A stretch of 12,094 nucleotides of DNA from Candidatus Bathyarchaeota archaeon (lineage in GTDB: Archaea; Thermoproteota; Bathyarchaeia; Bathyarchaeales; Bathycorpusculaceae), in contig JAGTQT010000037.1 of the NCBI GenBank assembly GCA_018396615.1, positions 1 to 12,094 on the forward strand. The letters are read 5' to 3'. Below, piece after piece: positions 7,222 through 12,094 of the stretch. Positions within the stretch are counted from its first letter, which is position 1; each line of letters begins with the position of its first letter. Made by a program: the position numbers and the translations under genes. Below the pieces are notes generated by a model. That model was not told where the DNA came from. It made no database searches and saw only the letters and a list, made by a program, of their open reading frames with translations.

Positions 7222-7243
7222 ACAAAAAGGCATGTTTATGCCT
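7222..7243 (-). terminator. Hairpin with U-tract ending the small coiled-coil gene
   Basis: On the minus strand AGGCAT and ATGCCT pair perfectly around the four-base loop AAAC and are followed directly by five T. The TAG stop of the small ORF overlaps the left arm of the stem. Archaeal termination depends mainly on the U-tract; the combination here is unusually clear. Confidence 0.6.
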
Positions 7244-7433
7244 AATCAAATCTCTTGACGCTTATCATCCTTCTAAAGCTCTTCAGATCCTCTGACATTA
7301 GCTTCAGAACCTTCAGCTCCTCCATTGCCTTTTCAAATCTCTGGAACTCTTCCATGATCTTTTTGGCTGGCTGCTGCCTTTCGCTCATCTTTCGGTTCAT
7401 CCTCGCGTCTATGTTCTTGTGAAACGAGGGCAC
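7242..7433 (-). CDS. Small coiled-coil protein, unknown function
   Basis: I do not recognise this 63-residue protein. From about residue 20 it is a charged amphipathic helix (KKIMEEFQRFEKAMEELKVL, then LMSEDLKSFRRM) with leucine, methionine and phenylalanine at three/four spacing, so a coiled coil is likely. It has no cysteine, signal peptide or membrane segment. The listed start is GTG at 7433. ATGs at 7400 and 7388 are in frame, leave the helical part whole and could equally be used; none has a well-spaced Shine-Dalgarno. Support for a real gene comes from its surroundings: a TATA-like box about 155 bases upstream, a leader able to fold, and a terminator hairpin exactly at its stop codon, before cysS. 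An adaptor or regulatory role would be a guess. Confidence 0.5.
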   Translation of the reverse strand: MPSFHKNIDARMNRKMSERQQPAKKIMEEFQRFEKAMEELKVLKLMSEDLKSFRRMISVKRFD

Positions 7434-7445
7434 TCATCGTCTTTT

Positions 7446-7532
7446 GGCTAGCCACAGAGCAGGTTTCCGTCATCGAGGAGAAAGGAGAAGGCTTCGAAAA
7501 CGGAAGAAAAGTTTGGTTGTCTGTGGCTTGCC
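7446..7532 (-). ncRNA. Structured leader or small RNA upstream of the coiled-coil ORF
   Basis: Arms at 7446-7458 and 7520-7532 pair over 13 positions with one mismatch. A second perfect six-base stem (TTCCGT at 7465-7470 with ACGGAA at 7500-7505) lies inside, giving a two-tier hairpin of 87 bases. The only TATA-like box nearby (7585-7592) reads on the minus strand, so the RNA is probably transcribed toward the small ORF, whose GTG lies 12 bases past the stem. It could be a leader that regulates the ORF or an independent small RNA. It does not match H/ACA, box C/D, SRP or RNase P signatures that I can recognise. Confidence 0.4.
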
Positions 7533-7553
7533 TTCAACCTCAGCCCTCGCTAC

Positions 7554-7592
7554 ATGTCTATTAAGACTTAAGACACCGTAGACATATAAAAA
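7554..7592 (-). promoter_or_regulatory. TATA-like box overlapped by a dyad (possible operator)
   Basis: TTTTTATA (7585-7592, minus strand) is a TATA-like box. From its downstream edge, perfect seven-base arms ATGTCTA (7554-7560) and TAGACAT (7579-7585) enclose an 18-base centre that itself holds the palindrome TTAAGACTTAA (7561-7571). The predicted start site (about 7562) falls inside the dyad. That is where archaeal repressors often bind. The regulator is unknown. Confidence 0.4.
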
Positions 7593-7629
7593 GGTTACTG
7601 AATAACAAAAAACACCAACAAAACAACGC

Positions 7630-8187
7630 TCAACCTATAGCCAATATGCCTTCCAAAACCTTCTTCTCAGGCACATCCAGCTGCTTCGCCAGCCAAACCC
7701 TCAACAAAGACGTGTACTTCGGAAGCTCCCCACTGTAAGTAATGATCTGATTGTTCTTCAAAGCATCAGCCTGAAAAGTCTTCTCAGCTTCCCTGTACAA
7801 AAAGGATAATGTCTGCGCCTGATAAGCCAACGCCTGAAAATCTTCCCACTGCTTACACCTTAATATTACAGGAGGACCTCTCACGTCTCGAGGCTCATGT
7901 GCCTCTCCTCTTTGAATAGAAGTTGGCGGTATAGACGCCGTCGGTGTGGATTCGTGGGGAACTGAAAGATACGTAATTAGGTTAGCTATCTCGTTCTGTA
8001 ACGTTGCCAGTCTGTCTTCGACTTTCTCGATTTTGCCGCTAAATTCACCTGTATCGCCAAGTTTTTCTGTTATTGTGCCAAGCTCGTTGATAAGCCTATC
8101 CAAGTCTTTCTCGTGATCCTTGAGAACATTAATTATGAAGTCTAATGCCTCAAGGGCTTCATTCTTGGACGGCGGTTTTTTTGTCAT
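7630..8187 (-). CDS. Hypothetical protein, coiled coil plus conserved-looking C-terminal domain
   Basis: I cannot assign a function to this 185-residue protein. Residues 8-75 are acidic and helical with regular leucine and isoleucine spacing, probably a coiled coil. Residues 76-105 are a linker rich in Pro, Ser and Thr. Residues 106-185 look like a folded domain (VILRCKQWEDFQALAYQAQ, then FLYREAEKTFQADAL and a C-terminal helix ending EGILAIG). No signal peptide or transmembrane helix is seen. The ATG is supported by GGGAG six bases upstream and a TATA-like box about 40 bases upstream. It is divergent from the glutamine synthetase-family gene across 287 bases. The layout of oligomerising coil, flexible linker and compact domain suits a DNA-associated or scaffold protein, but that is speculation. 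Confidence 0.8.
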   Translation of the reverse strand: MTKKPPSKNEALEALDFIINVLKDHEKDLDRLINELGTITEKLGDTGEFSGKIEKVEDRLATLQNEIANLITYLSVPHESTPTASIPPTSIQRGEAHEPRDVRGPPVILRCKQWEDFQALAYQAQTLSFLYREAEKTFQADALKNNQIITYSGELPKYTSLLRVWLAKQLDVPEKKVLEGILAIG

Positions 8188-8223
8188 GGCACTCCCTTTT
8201 CCTTAGGTTAACCAATACATCCG

Positions 8224-8235
8224 TTTATAAATAAA
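8224..8235 (-). promoter_or_regulatory. TATA-like box for the 185-residue hypothetical gene
   Basis: TTTATTTATAAA on the minus strand lies about 40 bases before the ATG at 8187. The predicted leader is about 16 bases and includes the GGGAG ribosome binding site. Confidence 0.5.
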
Positions 8236-8288
8236 CCTAGCGAATCCTCAAAACGTATCTACATGAAGACATATCCATAAGTATTAGC

Positions 8289-8310
8289 AATATGGTATGC
8301 ACTGCGAAAC
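8289..8310 (+). repeat. Copy 1 of a short element shared by two upstream regions
   Basis: AATATG, one base, TAT, two extra bases, then ACTGCGAAAC. The same string without the two extra bases and with one other base changed occurs at 10362-10381, before the winged-helix gene. This copy lies between the divergent hypothetical and glutamine synthetase-family genes. It may be a regulator binding site; chance is not excluded. Confidence 0.3.
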
Positions 8311-8428
8311 GCATGTTAGGGTTTCCATAAACCTCTCTTCTTTGGTAAGGTTTCATCTTACTTTTCTCAAATAGTAGTTTATCATCAATATCGGTAACGC
8401 AACCATGCCTACAAACGGTGGAGGAGAG

Positions 8429-8436
8429 TTAAAATA
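8429..8436 (+). promoter_or_regulatory. Candidate TATA-like box for the glutamine synthetase-family gene
   Basis: TTAAAATA lies about 43 bases before the ATG at 8475 and would give a leader of about 17 bases. No Shine-Dalgarno precedes the ATG. A second AT-rich stretch, GTTATACTT near 8451-8459, is a weaker option nearer the start. Confidence 0.4.
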
Positions 8437-8474
8437 CATGGATTTGGAAGGTTATACTTCCATTCGCCTAGTGC

Positions 8475-9908
8475 ATGGAGACTTTACAAATGTATGGGAA
8501 ACTCGGCCTGCATGAAATTGACGATGTTGTCAGATTTATTGAGCAAAAAAACGTGAAACTTCTCAACTTCTGTCATGTTCCAGAAGATGGACGCCTTAAA
8601 ATGCTTAGTTTCGCGGTGACGGATAGAAATCAAGTTACGCAAATCTTAGACTTCGGGGAAAGAGTTGACGGCTCAAGCCTATTCTCCTTTATTGACCCGC
8701 ATAAAAGCGACATTTACATAGCACCTAAGTTGCACACTGCCTTTCTGCACCCCTTCAACCCAGAGCCTACCCTAAACTTCTTATGTAGATATCTAGACCA
8801 GGACGGAAAACCCTTGGACATTGCTCCAGAAAACGTTTTAGCAAGGGCAGAGCAGAAACTTTTTTCCTCAACCAGCGTAAGCCTGAAGCTGCTGGCAGAA
8901 CTCGAATTCTTCCTAATCGCTAAGCAGGAAGCAGAGCTGCTTTTTCCAAGTATTCCAGAGAAGAATTATCATGAAACTGCTCCCTTCAGCAAATTTGAGC
9001 ATGTAAGAAATGAGATTTTACTAACTTTAGCAAATATAGGCATCAGCACGAAGTACGGGCACTCGGAAGTTGGAAAAGTGATTGAAAAAGACGGCAACAT
9101 CATGGAGCAGCATGAAATAGAGTTTGCGCCGCATAGCCCAACAGAAATGGCTGAAACGGTTGCTGTGGCGAAATGGGTAATACGCAACACGTGCATGAAA
9201 CACGGTGTTTCTGTGTCATTTGCCCCAAAAATCGCTCTTGAGCACGCTGGAAGCGGAATGCACGTTCATGTCTGCGGAACTAGAAATGGAAAAAACATTA
9301 TTGATAGTCCATCCGGCGACTTGAGCAGTGAAGCCAAAGAAATGATTGGAGGGATAATGAAGTTTGCACCCAGCTTAGCGGCTTTCGGAAATCCTACGCC
9401 AATATCCTATCTGCGATTTATTGCCCGCAAGGAATCGCCCATGAACATATGCTGGGGAACAACAAACCGCTTAGCGTTAATCCGGATTCCATTGTGGTGG
9501 AATTTCAAGCCTAATGAAAAAATAGACAGCAACAGAAGAACATTTGAATACAGAGCACCAGATGCAACAGCAAACCCATACCTACTTTTTGCTGGACTAA
9601 CGGTAGCCATAGAATACGGCTTAAAAAACCATGAAGAATGCCTGCGCCTCGCTGAAGAAACCCATCTAGAAGAGAACGCCAAGAAAAGCCGAAGATTCAG
9701 ACATCTGCCGCGCTCATGCAAAGAAGCCGCAACTAATCTAAGAAGAGACAGAAAATACTATGAAGCAGACAACATCTTCCCAAACGCGCTTATCGAAGCA
9801 ACAGTAAAGAAACTAGCAGCGTACAAGGACAGCGACTTAGCCCAAAAACTTCGAGACGAACCCCAGAAAATTGAAAAACTGATGCAAACATACTTTCACC
9901 AAGGGTAG
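8475..9908 (+). CDS. Glutamine synthetase family protein (GlnA-like, substrate uncertain)
   Basis: Type I glutamine synthetases join glutamate and ammonia using ATP; relatives ligate glutamate to other amines. The 477 residues hold an N-terminal beta-grasp domain with VDGSS (64-68) and a catalytic domain with metal ligands in AELEFFL (E142, E144), E198, E214, GSGMHVHV (H263), KESPM (E320), NRLALIRIP (331-339) and RTFEYRAPDATANPYL (E358, R360). Two departures matter. The glutamate-contacting Asn of the NGSGMH motif is Ala258, and about eight extra residues lie between the two catalytic glutamates E198 and E214. The adenylylation Tyr loop is absent; LPRSCKEA (411-418) stands in its region. The frame has a stop just upstream, so the start is the ATG at 8475 or 8490. 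Family membership is certain. Whether it makes glutamine or a gamma-glutamyl amine is open, so I give no gene symbol. Confidence 0.9.
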   Translation: METLQMYGKLGLHEIDDVVRFIEQKNVKLLNFCHVPEDGRLKMLSFAVTDRNQVTQILDFGERVDGSSLFSFIDPHKSDIYIAPKLHTAFLHPFNPEPTLNFLCRYLDQDGKPLDIAPENVLARAEQKLFSSTSVSLKLLAELEFFLIAKQEAELLFPSIPEKNYHETAPFSKFEHVRNEILLTLANIGISTKYGHSEVGKVIEKDGNIMEQHEIEFAPHSPTEMAETVAVAKWVIRNTCMKHGVSVSFAPKIALEHAGSGMHVHVCGTRNGKNIIDSPSGDLSSEAKEMIGGIMKFAPSLAAFGNPTPISYLRFIARKESPMNICWGTTNRLALIRIPLWWNFKPNEKIDSNRRTFEYRAPDATANPYLLFAGLTVAIEYGLKNHEECLRLAEETHLEENAKKSRRFRHLPRSCKEAATNLRRDRKYYEADNIFPNALIEATVKKLAAYKDSDLAQKLRDEPQKIEKLMQTYFHQG

Positions 9909-9915
9909 CAAAACG

Positions 9916-9924
9916 CTTATAGAA
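9916..9924 (+). promoter_or_regulatory. TATA-like box for tRNA-Ala
   Basis: CTTATAGAA is centred about 41 bases before the tRNA 5' end. This predicts a 5' leader of about 15 bases, which RNase P would remove. Confidence 0.4.
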
Positions 9925-9959
9925 GATCAATGTGCTCTTGTTCTGTTTGCGCACCAGTT

Positions 9960-10037
9960 GGGCGGGTAGATCAGACTGGTATGATCGCCACGTTGGCATC
10001 GTGGAGGCCGCGGGTTCAAATCCCGCCCCGTCCACCA
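9960..10037 (+). tRNA. tRNA-Ala, anticodon GGC, CCA encoded
   Basis: The sequence folds as a full cloverleaf. The acceptor is GGGCGGG with CCCGTCC, including the G3:U70 wobble pair that marks alanine tRNAs. The D stem is GATC/GATC with GG in the loop. The anticodon stem CCACG/CGTGG encloses loop TTGGCAT, with anticodon GGC at 9995-9997. The variable region has five bases, and the T stem GCGGG/CCCGC encloses loop TTCAAAT. The discriminator base is A (10034), followed by a genomic CCA (10035-10037). No intron is present. Anticodon and G3:U70 agree on alanine. Confidence 0.97.
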
Positions 10038-10290
10038 TCATATACGTTTACACATCAATTTGAAGCTTACCGAGTAGCAGAAATGGAGGTTGAAAGGTTC
10101 AGTTTAACCTTCCTCTCTAAGAACGATTCAAACCTTTCCAGCAACGACCTTTTAACTTCCCACTGCAGCAAAGCAGCTTGGAGGCTTGACGACTGCGGCT
10201 TACCAGCAAGCCTTTGACACCCTCATCCACCCCCTAACATCTGCAAGATGAGTGGAAACCCCTCCAGAAACCTGTGCGGAAGTCTATCGT

Positions 10291-10343
10291 CAAGCCACCT
10301 TTCCCTCACTTTTTCTCACGAAAAACATTGCGATCGTGGCTTG
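10291..10343. repeat. Inverted repeat with 8-base arms
   Basis: CAAGCCAC (10291-10298) and GTGGCTTG (10336-10343) are perfect reverse complements around 37 bases. The same eight bases occur in the stem of the hairpin at 7446-7532. No promoter or protein context explains it. Confidence 0.35.
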
Positions 10344-10361
10344 TGATATGTTTGACTCTGG

Positions 10362-10381
10362 AATATGCTATACTGCGAAAC
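10362..10381 (+). repeat. Copy 2 of the shared upstream element
   Basis: AATATGCTATACTGCGAAAC matches the element at 8289-8310 at 19 of 20 positions when a two-base gap is allowed. It ends 29 bases before the ATG of the winged-helix gene, so it overlaps the likely promoter. This would fit an autoregulatory site, which is inference. Confidence 0.3.
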
Positions 10382-10410
10382 ACGCCTTTTAACACATTAC
10401 GCCCAAAAAT

Positions 10411-10779
10411 ATGGTGCAAGAGGCAAAAGAAATGTTGGCAGAGCACATAGACTTCCGCAAGCGCCGAAGCCATTTCCACCTCATAGGCGAAATCTTAGAC
10501 GTGGCATCCGAAGGAGCCTCCAAAACCCGAATAATGTACCGCGCAAACCTCAGTGCCTCCATGACTAAAGAATACATCCAGCTTCTTGAACAGTTAAGCC
10601 TCGTCGAAGTCTTAAAAGAAGACGGCAGGGTGACCTACCGGACAAATCAAAAAGGCTTTCAATACCTACAAAACTACAAGCAAATTCTTCAAATGCTTAA
10701 CGGCAATGGCTCTTCTCCAAGCATAAAAGGAGGACCTGTCACCTACTGGATAGAGAAAACCTCGCCAGAAACATTCTAA
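10411..10779 (+). CDS. Small winged-helix DNA-binding protein, ArnR1-like (HTH_45 type)
   Basis: This is probably a transcription regulator of a family common in archaea. In its 122 residues, RSHFHLIGEILDVA (19-32) forms the first helix. The segment from KTRIMYRANLS to LLEQLSLVEVL (38-68) contains the helix-turn-helix and recognition helix. VTYRTNQKGFQYLQNYKQI (74-92) forms the wing and the following helix. The last 25 residues are Gly/Ser-rich and probably disordered. No ligand or metal motif and no membrane segment is seen. The start is the ATG at 10411. An in-frame ATG at 10432 has AGAGG eight bases upstream and is a fair alternative that leaves the domain whole. The shared element just upstream could be its own operator. 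It converges on the topoisomerase gene. The fold is confident; the targets are unknown. Confidence 0.88.
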   Translation: MVQEAKEMLAEHIDFRKRRSHFHLIGEILDVASEGASKTRIMYRANLSASMTKEYIQLLEQLSLVEVLKEDGRVTYRTNQKGFQYLQNYKQILQMLNGNGSSPSIKGGPVTYWIEKTSPETF

Positions 10780-10780
10780 G

Positions 10781-10800
10781 AGCGAAAAAACGCTTCCTTT
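10781..10800 (+). terminator. Weak hairpin after the winged-helix gene
   Basis: AGCG and CGCT pair across an AAAAAA loop directly after the stop codon, followed by TCCTTT. The stem is short and the T run is poor, so support is weak. Confidence 0.25.
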
Positions 10801-10820
10801 AGTGTCTGTCAGAAAAGCCA

Positions 10821-10923
10821 TAGCCCCTCTCAAAGAAGCCGCTTGTAGCCCAATGTGGCTAGTCACAATCTCTCCAATCTCTCTTGATGAAGCTGCAACC
10901 GGGCTACAAGTATGGAGGGGCTA
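10821..10923. ncRNA. Nested inverted repeat, candidate structured RNA of unknown type
   Basis: Outer arms TAGCCCCTC (10821-10829) and GAGGGGCTA (10915-10923) pair perfectly over nine bases. Inner arms CTTGTAGCCC (10842-10851) and GGGCTACAAG (10901-10910) pair perfectly over ten. They are separated by an asymmetric internal loop of 12 against 4 bases, and a 49-base apical part can form a weaker further stem. The element fills much of the gap between the convergent winged-helix and topoisomerase genes. It is far longer than a terminator needs to be. The strand is unknown: no clear TATA box flanks it on either side. It lacks the ACA box of H/ACA RNAs and the C/D box pair. Confidence 0.4.
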
Positions 10924-10968
10924 AGAATTATCTAGCCAAAAACGATTAGCCAGCAATTCAGTTGACAG

Positions 10969-12094
10969 TTATCGAACTTGCTTGCCGGTTTCCCCAAGTG
11001 CCCAGCGATATTTGTTGCGCAAAGTCTTAGGGTAGAATTTTTCAAGATTAAATTCAACGCTATTCGCCCAACGCACATAAGCCATTGGATCAATATACGA
11101 TTTCAAAGAAGTCCCAAGATTGTATTCCTTTGTCTCCTTTGTCAGCTTTATATCCAGCCTTGTCTTCTCCAGCCGCTTTTCAATAGCTTCAGTCTTCTTT
11201 CCTGCAGCAGTCTTCTCTCGGAGTGTGGCTTCAAGTTCCTTAAGTTTGGCTTCCTTTTTAGACAATCTTTCCTCAAATTTGTCTGGGATTTTGCGCTTAT
11301 GGTTCGCTGCTTTAGCTGCTTCGAGGTTAGCCATCTTCGCTTCGAAAAGCTTCTGATACTCAGCATCTTCCTTTTTCACATTACACTTATCCAGATAGTC
11401 TTTGACAGTTTGGGTGCATTTCCATGTTCTGAAAACTTTTGCGGTTAGCCCTTTCATTTTTTCTGAAAGAAACCGCGATACCTTCCTAGAGTCTATGTTT
11501 TCAAAAAGATATTCTCTGCAGCTTTTCATGTAATGTCTAATGTTCTCTATAACGGTGGCTGGAGCCTCAATCTCCTTAACCCACCTAACGGCGTCTTTGC
11601 CTAGAAAATCAAAATGTAGCATGTTACCCTCTATTCTGATATGTTCAGGTCTAAGAGTTATGGCGCCCACGGTGTCTGCTTCTCCCGGGTCTTTTTCGTC
11701 GCCTACACGCATGTTCAGTTTGTGAATAAGCCAGCAAACCGTGGCAATCATTTTTCGGTTGTCGTCGCTGGAGCCGAGGTTGGACATGATGTGGGCTTCG
11801 ATTTCTCCGATTTTTTTGCCAAGTTTTTCTGCTTTTTTGAACTTTTCCTTTTCCCGCTCTTGTTTTAGAAAAGCTGAGTCAGAGAACCAAACATATTTCA
11901 TCTTTCCAGTAAGTTTGTCCTCCCACTTGGCAATGTACATTCGCTCAGGTTCCCAGACTATTTGCTTCCAGTTTCCCTCCGGTCGAGGGCTGTCTGGCGA
12001 GAGGTTAAGGATTATGTCTTCTTCTTTTGGTCCTTCCTTCCATTTTCCACGTCTCGGATGATTTCCTCTTCCCGCAAAAAGACATGACGGTTCA
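10969..12094 (-). CDS. DNA topoisomerase IB (eukaryotic type), 5' end beyond window
   Basis: Topoisomerase IB relaxes supercoils by a reversible 3'-phosphotyrosine break in one strand. The visible 374 residues include the end of the N-terminal core (LFAGRGNHPRRGKWK) and the whole catalytic domain and C-terminus. Counting from the internal ATG at 11940, the catalytic set is complete: Arg78 in LNMRVGDEKD, Lys115 in DFLGKDAVRW, Arg171 in AKVFRTWK, His214 in AANHKRK and the nucleophile Tyr282 in SLKSYIDPM. A charged coiled-coil linker (about 218-272) joins the catalytic parts, as in eukaryotic enzymes. The ATG at 11940 is not the real start, because the frame stays open and homologous to the window edge. 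The gene is cut only by the window. It is a lineage marker for Thaumarchaeota and related TACK archaea. Confidence 0.96.
   Translation of the reverse strand, partial: EPSCLFAGRGNHPRRGKWKEGPKEEDIILNLSPDSPRPEGNWKQIVWEPERMYIAKWEDKLTGKMKYVWFSDSAFLKQEREKEKFKKAEKLGKKIGEIEAHIMSNLGSSDDNRKMIATVCWLIHKLNMRVGDEKDPGEADTVGAITLRPEHIRIEGNMLHFDFLGKDAVRWVKEIEAPATVIENIRHYMKSCREYLFENIDSRKVSRFLSEKMKGLTAKVFRTWKCTQTVKDYLDKCNVKKEDAEYQKLFEAKMANLEAAKAANHKRKIPDKFEERLSKKEAKLKELEATLREKTAAGKKTEAIEKRLEKTRLDIKLTKETKEYNLGTSLKSYIDPMAYVRWANSVEFNLEKFYPKTLRNKYRWALGETGKQVR

Larger units (their letters stand above)
10038..10410. other. 373-base stretch without a supported gene, rich in inverted repeats
   Basis: No convincing ORF is found; the longest plausible one (from 10084, 44 codons) has no recognisable features. 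The stretch holds a six-base hairpin just after the tRNA (AAGGTT/AACCTT, 10094-10111), a seven-base pair AGGCTTG (10182-10188) with CAAGCCT (10207-10213), a small hairpin CATCT/AGATG (10238-10250) flanked by TCCAC/GTGGA, and an eight-base pair at 10291-10343. Near its end lie the shared element 10362-10381 and the AT-rich promoter region of the winged-helix gene. It may encode a structured RNA. Confidence 0.4.

Noticed and set aside
7446..7532. H/ACA guide RNA reading of the hairpin
   Set aside because: The lower stem is too long, and no ACA box follows it at the required position on either strand.
8405..8515. 36-codon plus-strand ORF overlapping the start of the glutamine synthetase-family gene in another frame
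   Set aside because: It has no recognisable features, covers the likely promoter and overlaps a clear gene. It would not repair or extend that gene.
9790..10041. Minus-strand ORF containing the string GAGFEPAAS
   Set aside because: It is antisense to tRNA-Ala and the end of the glutamine synthetase-family gene. This peptide is a well-known false translation across tRNA genes.
10084..10217. 44-codon plus-strand ORF after tRNA-Ala
   Set aside because: The composition is not protein-like, there is no clear ribosome binding site, and it spans several inverted repeats that suggest non-coding DNA.
10885..10891. TGATGA as a possible box C of a C/D guide RNA
   Set aside because: No CTGA box D follows on the same strand within a suitable distance, and the flanks pair as a different structure.
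1..12094. CRISPR array, insertion sequence, integrase or toxin-antitoxin module
   Set aside because: I found no regularly spaced repeats, no transposase or integrase motifs and no recognisable toxin-antitoxin pair. The window is mainly core genes.

Overview
The window is archaeal. It carries an aEF-1A (tuf) fragment, ribosomal proteins uS7 and uS12 of archaeal type, AT-rich TATA-like boxes 20-45 bases before start codons, an Af1521-like macro-domain protein, an ArnR1-like winged-helix regulator and a eukaryote-type DNA topoisomerase IB. Topoisomerase IB is known in archaea mainly from Thaumarchaeota and related TACK lineages, including Bathyarchaeia. The best guess is therefore a TACK archaeon, possibly a Bathyarchaeon; the lineage is inferred from gene content, not proven.

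Layout. 1-4.1 kb is a scattered translation cluster. tuf (cut by the window edge), a GNAT acyltransferase, rps7 and rps12 are on the minus strand. A TGS-domain GTPase is inserted on the plus strand between the acyltransferase and rps7, and no EF-2 gene lies beside rps7. 4.1-5.7 kb holds a macro-domain protein (minus) diverging from a lipoate ligase-like gene (plus), followed by a doubtful 33-codon ORF. 5.7-7.6 kb holds cysS and, upstream on the same strand, a small transcription unit: a promoter with a dyad, a 5' leader that can form a long hairpin, a 63-codon coiled-coil ORF and a hairpin/U-tract terminator. 7.6-9.9 kb has an unrecognised coiled-coil protein (minus) diverging from a glutamine synthetase-family enzyme (plus). 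9.96-10.04 kb is tRNA-Ala(GGC) with encoded CCA. After 370 bases without a supported gene, which contain several inverted repeats, comes a small winged-helix regulator (plus). It converges on the topoisomerase IB gene (minus, 5' end missing), and a nested inverted repeat lies between the two.

How the genes relate. tuf, rps7, rps12, cysS and tRNA-Ala all serve translation, and the TGS GTPase may act on ribosomes. The lipoate enzyme serves lipoylated proteins such as the glycine-cleavage H protein. Otherwise most genes look like separate transcription units with their own TATA-like boxes. The only tight pair is rps12-rps7, which overlap by four bases.

I see no CRISPR array, insertion sequence, prophage or defence island. 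The least explained material is non-coding: the inverted repeats at 10821-10923, 7446-7532 and 10291-10343, and a near-identical 20-22 base element found in two upstream regions. Several enzymes also depart from their family signature motifs.
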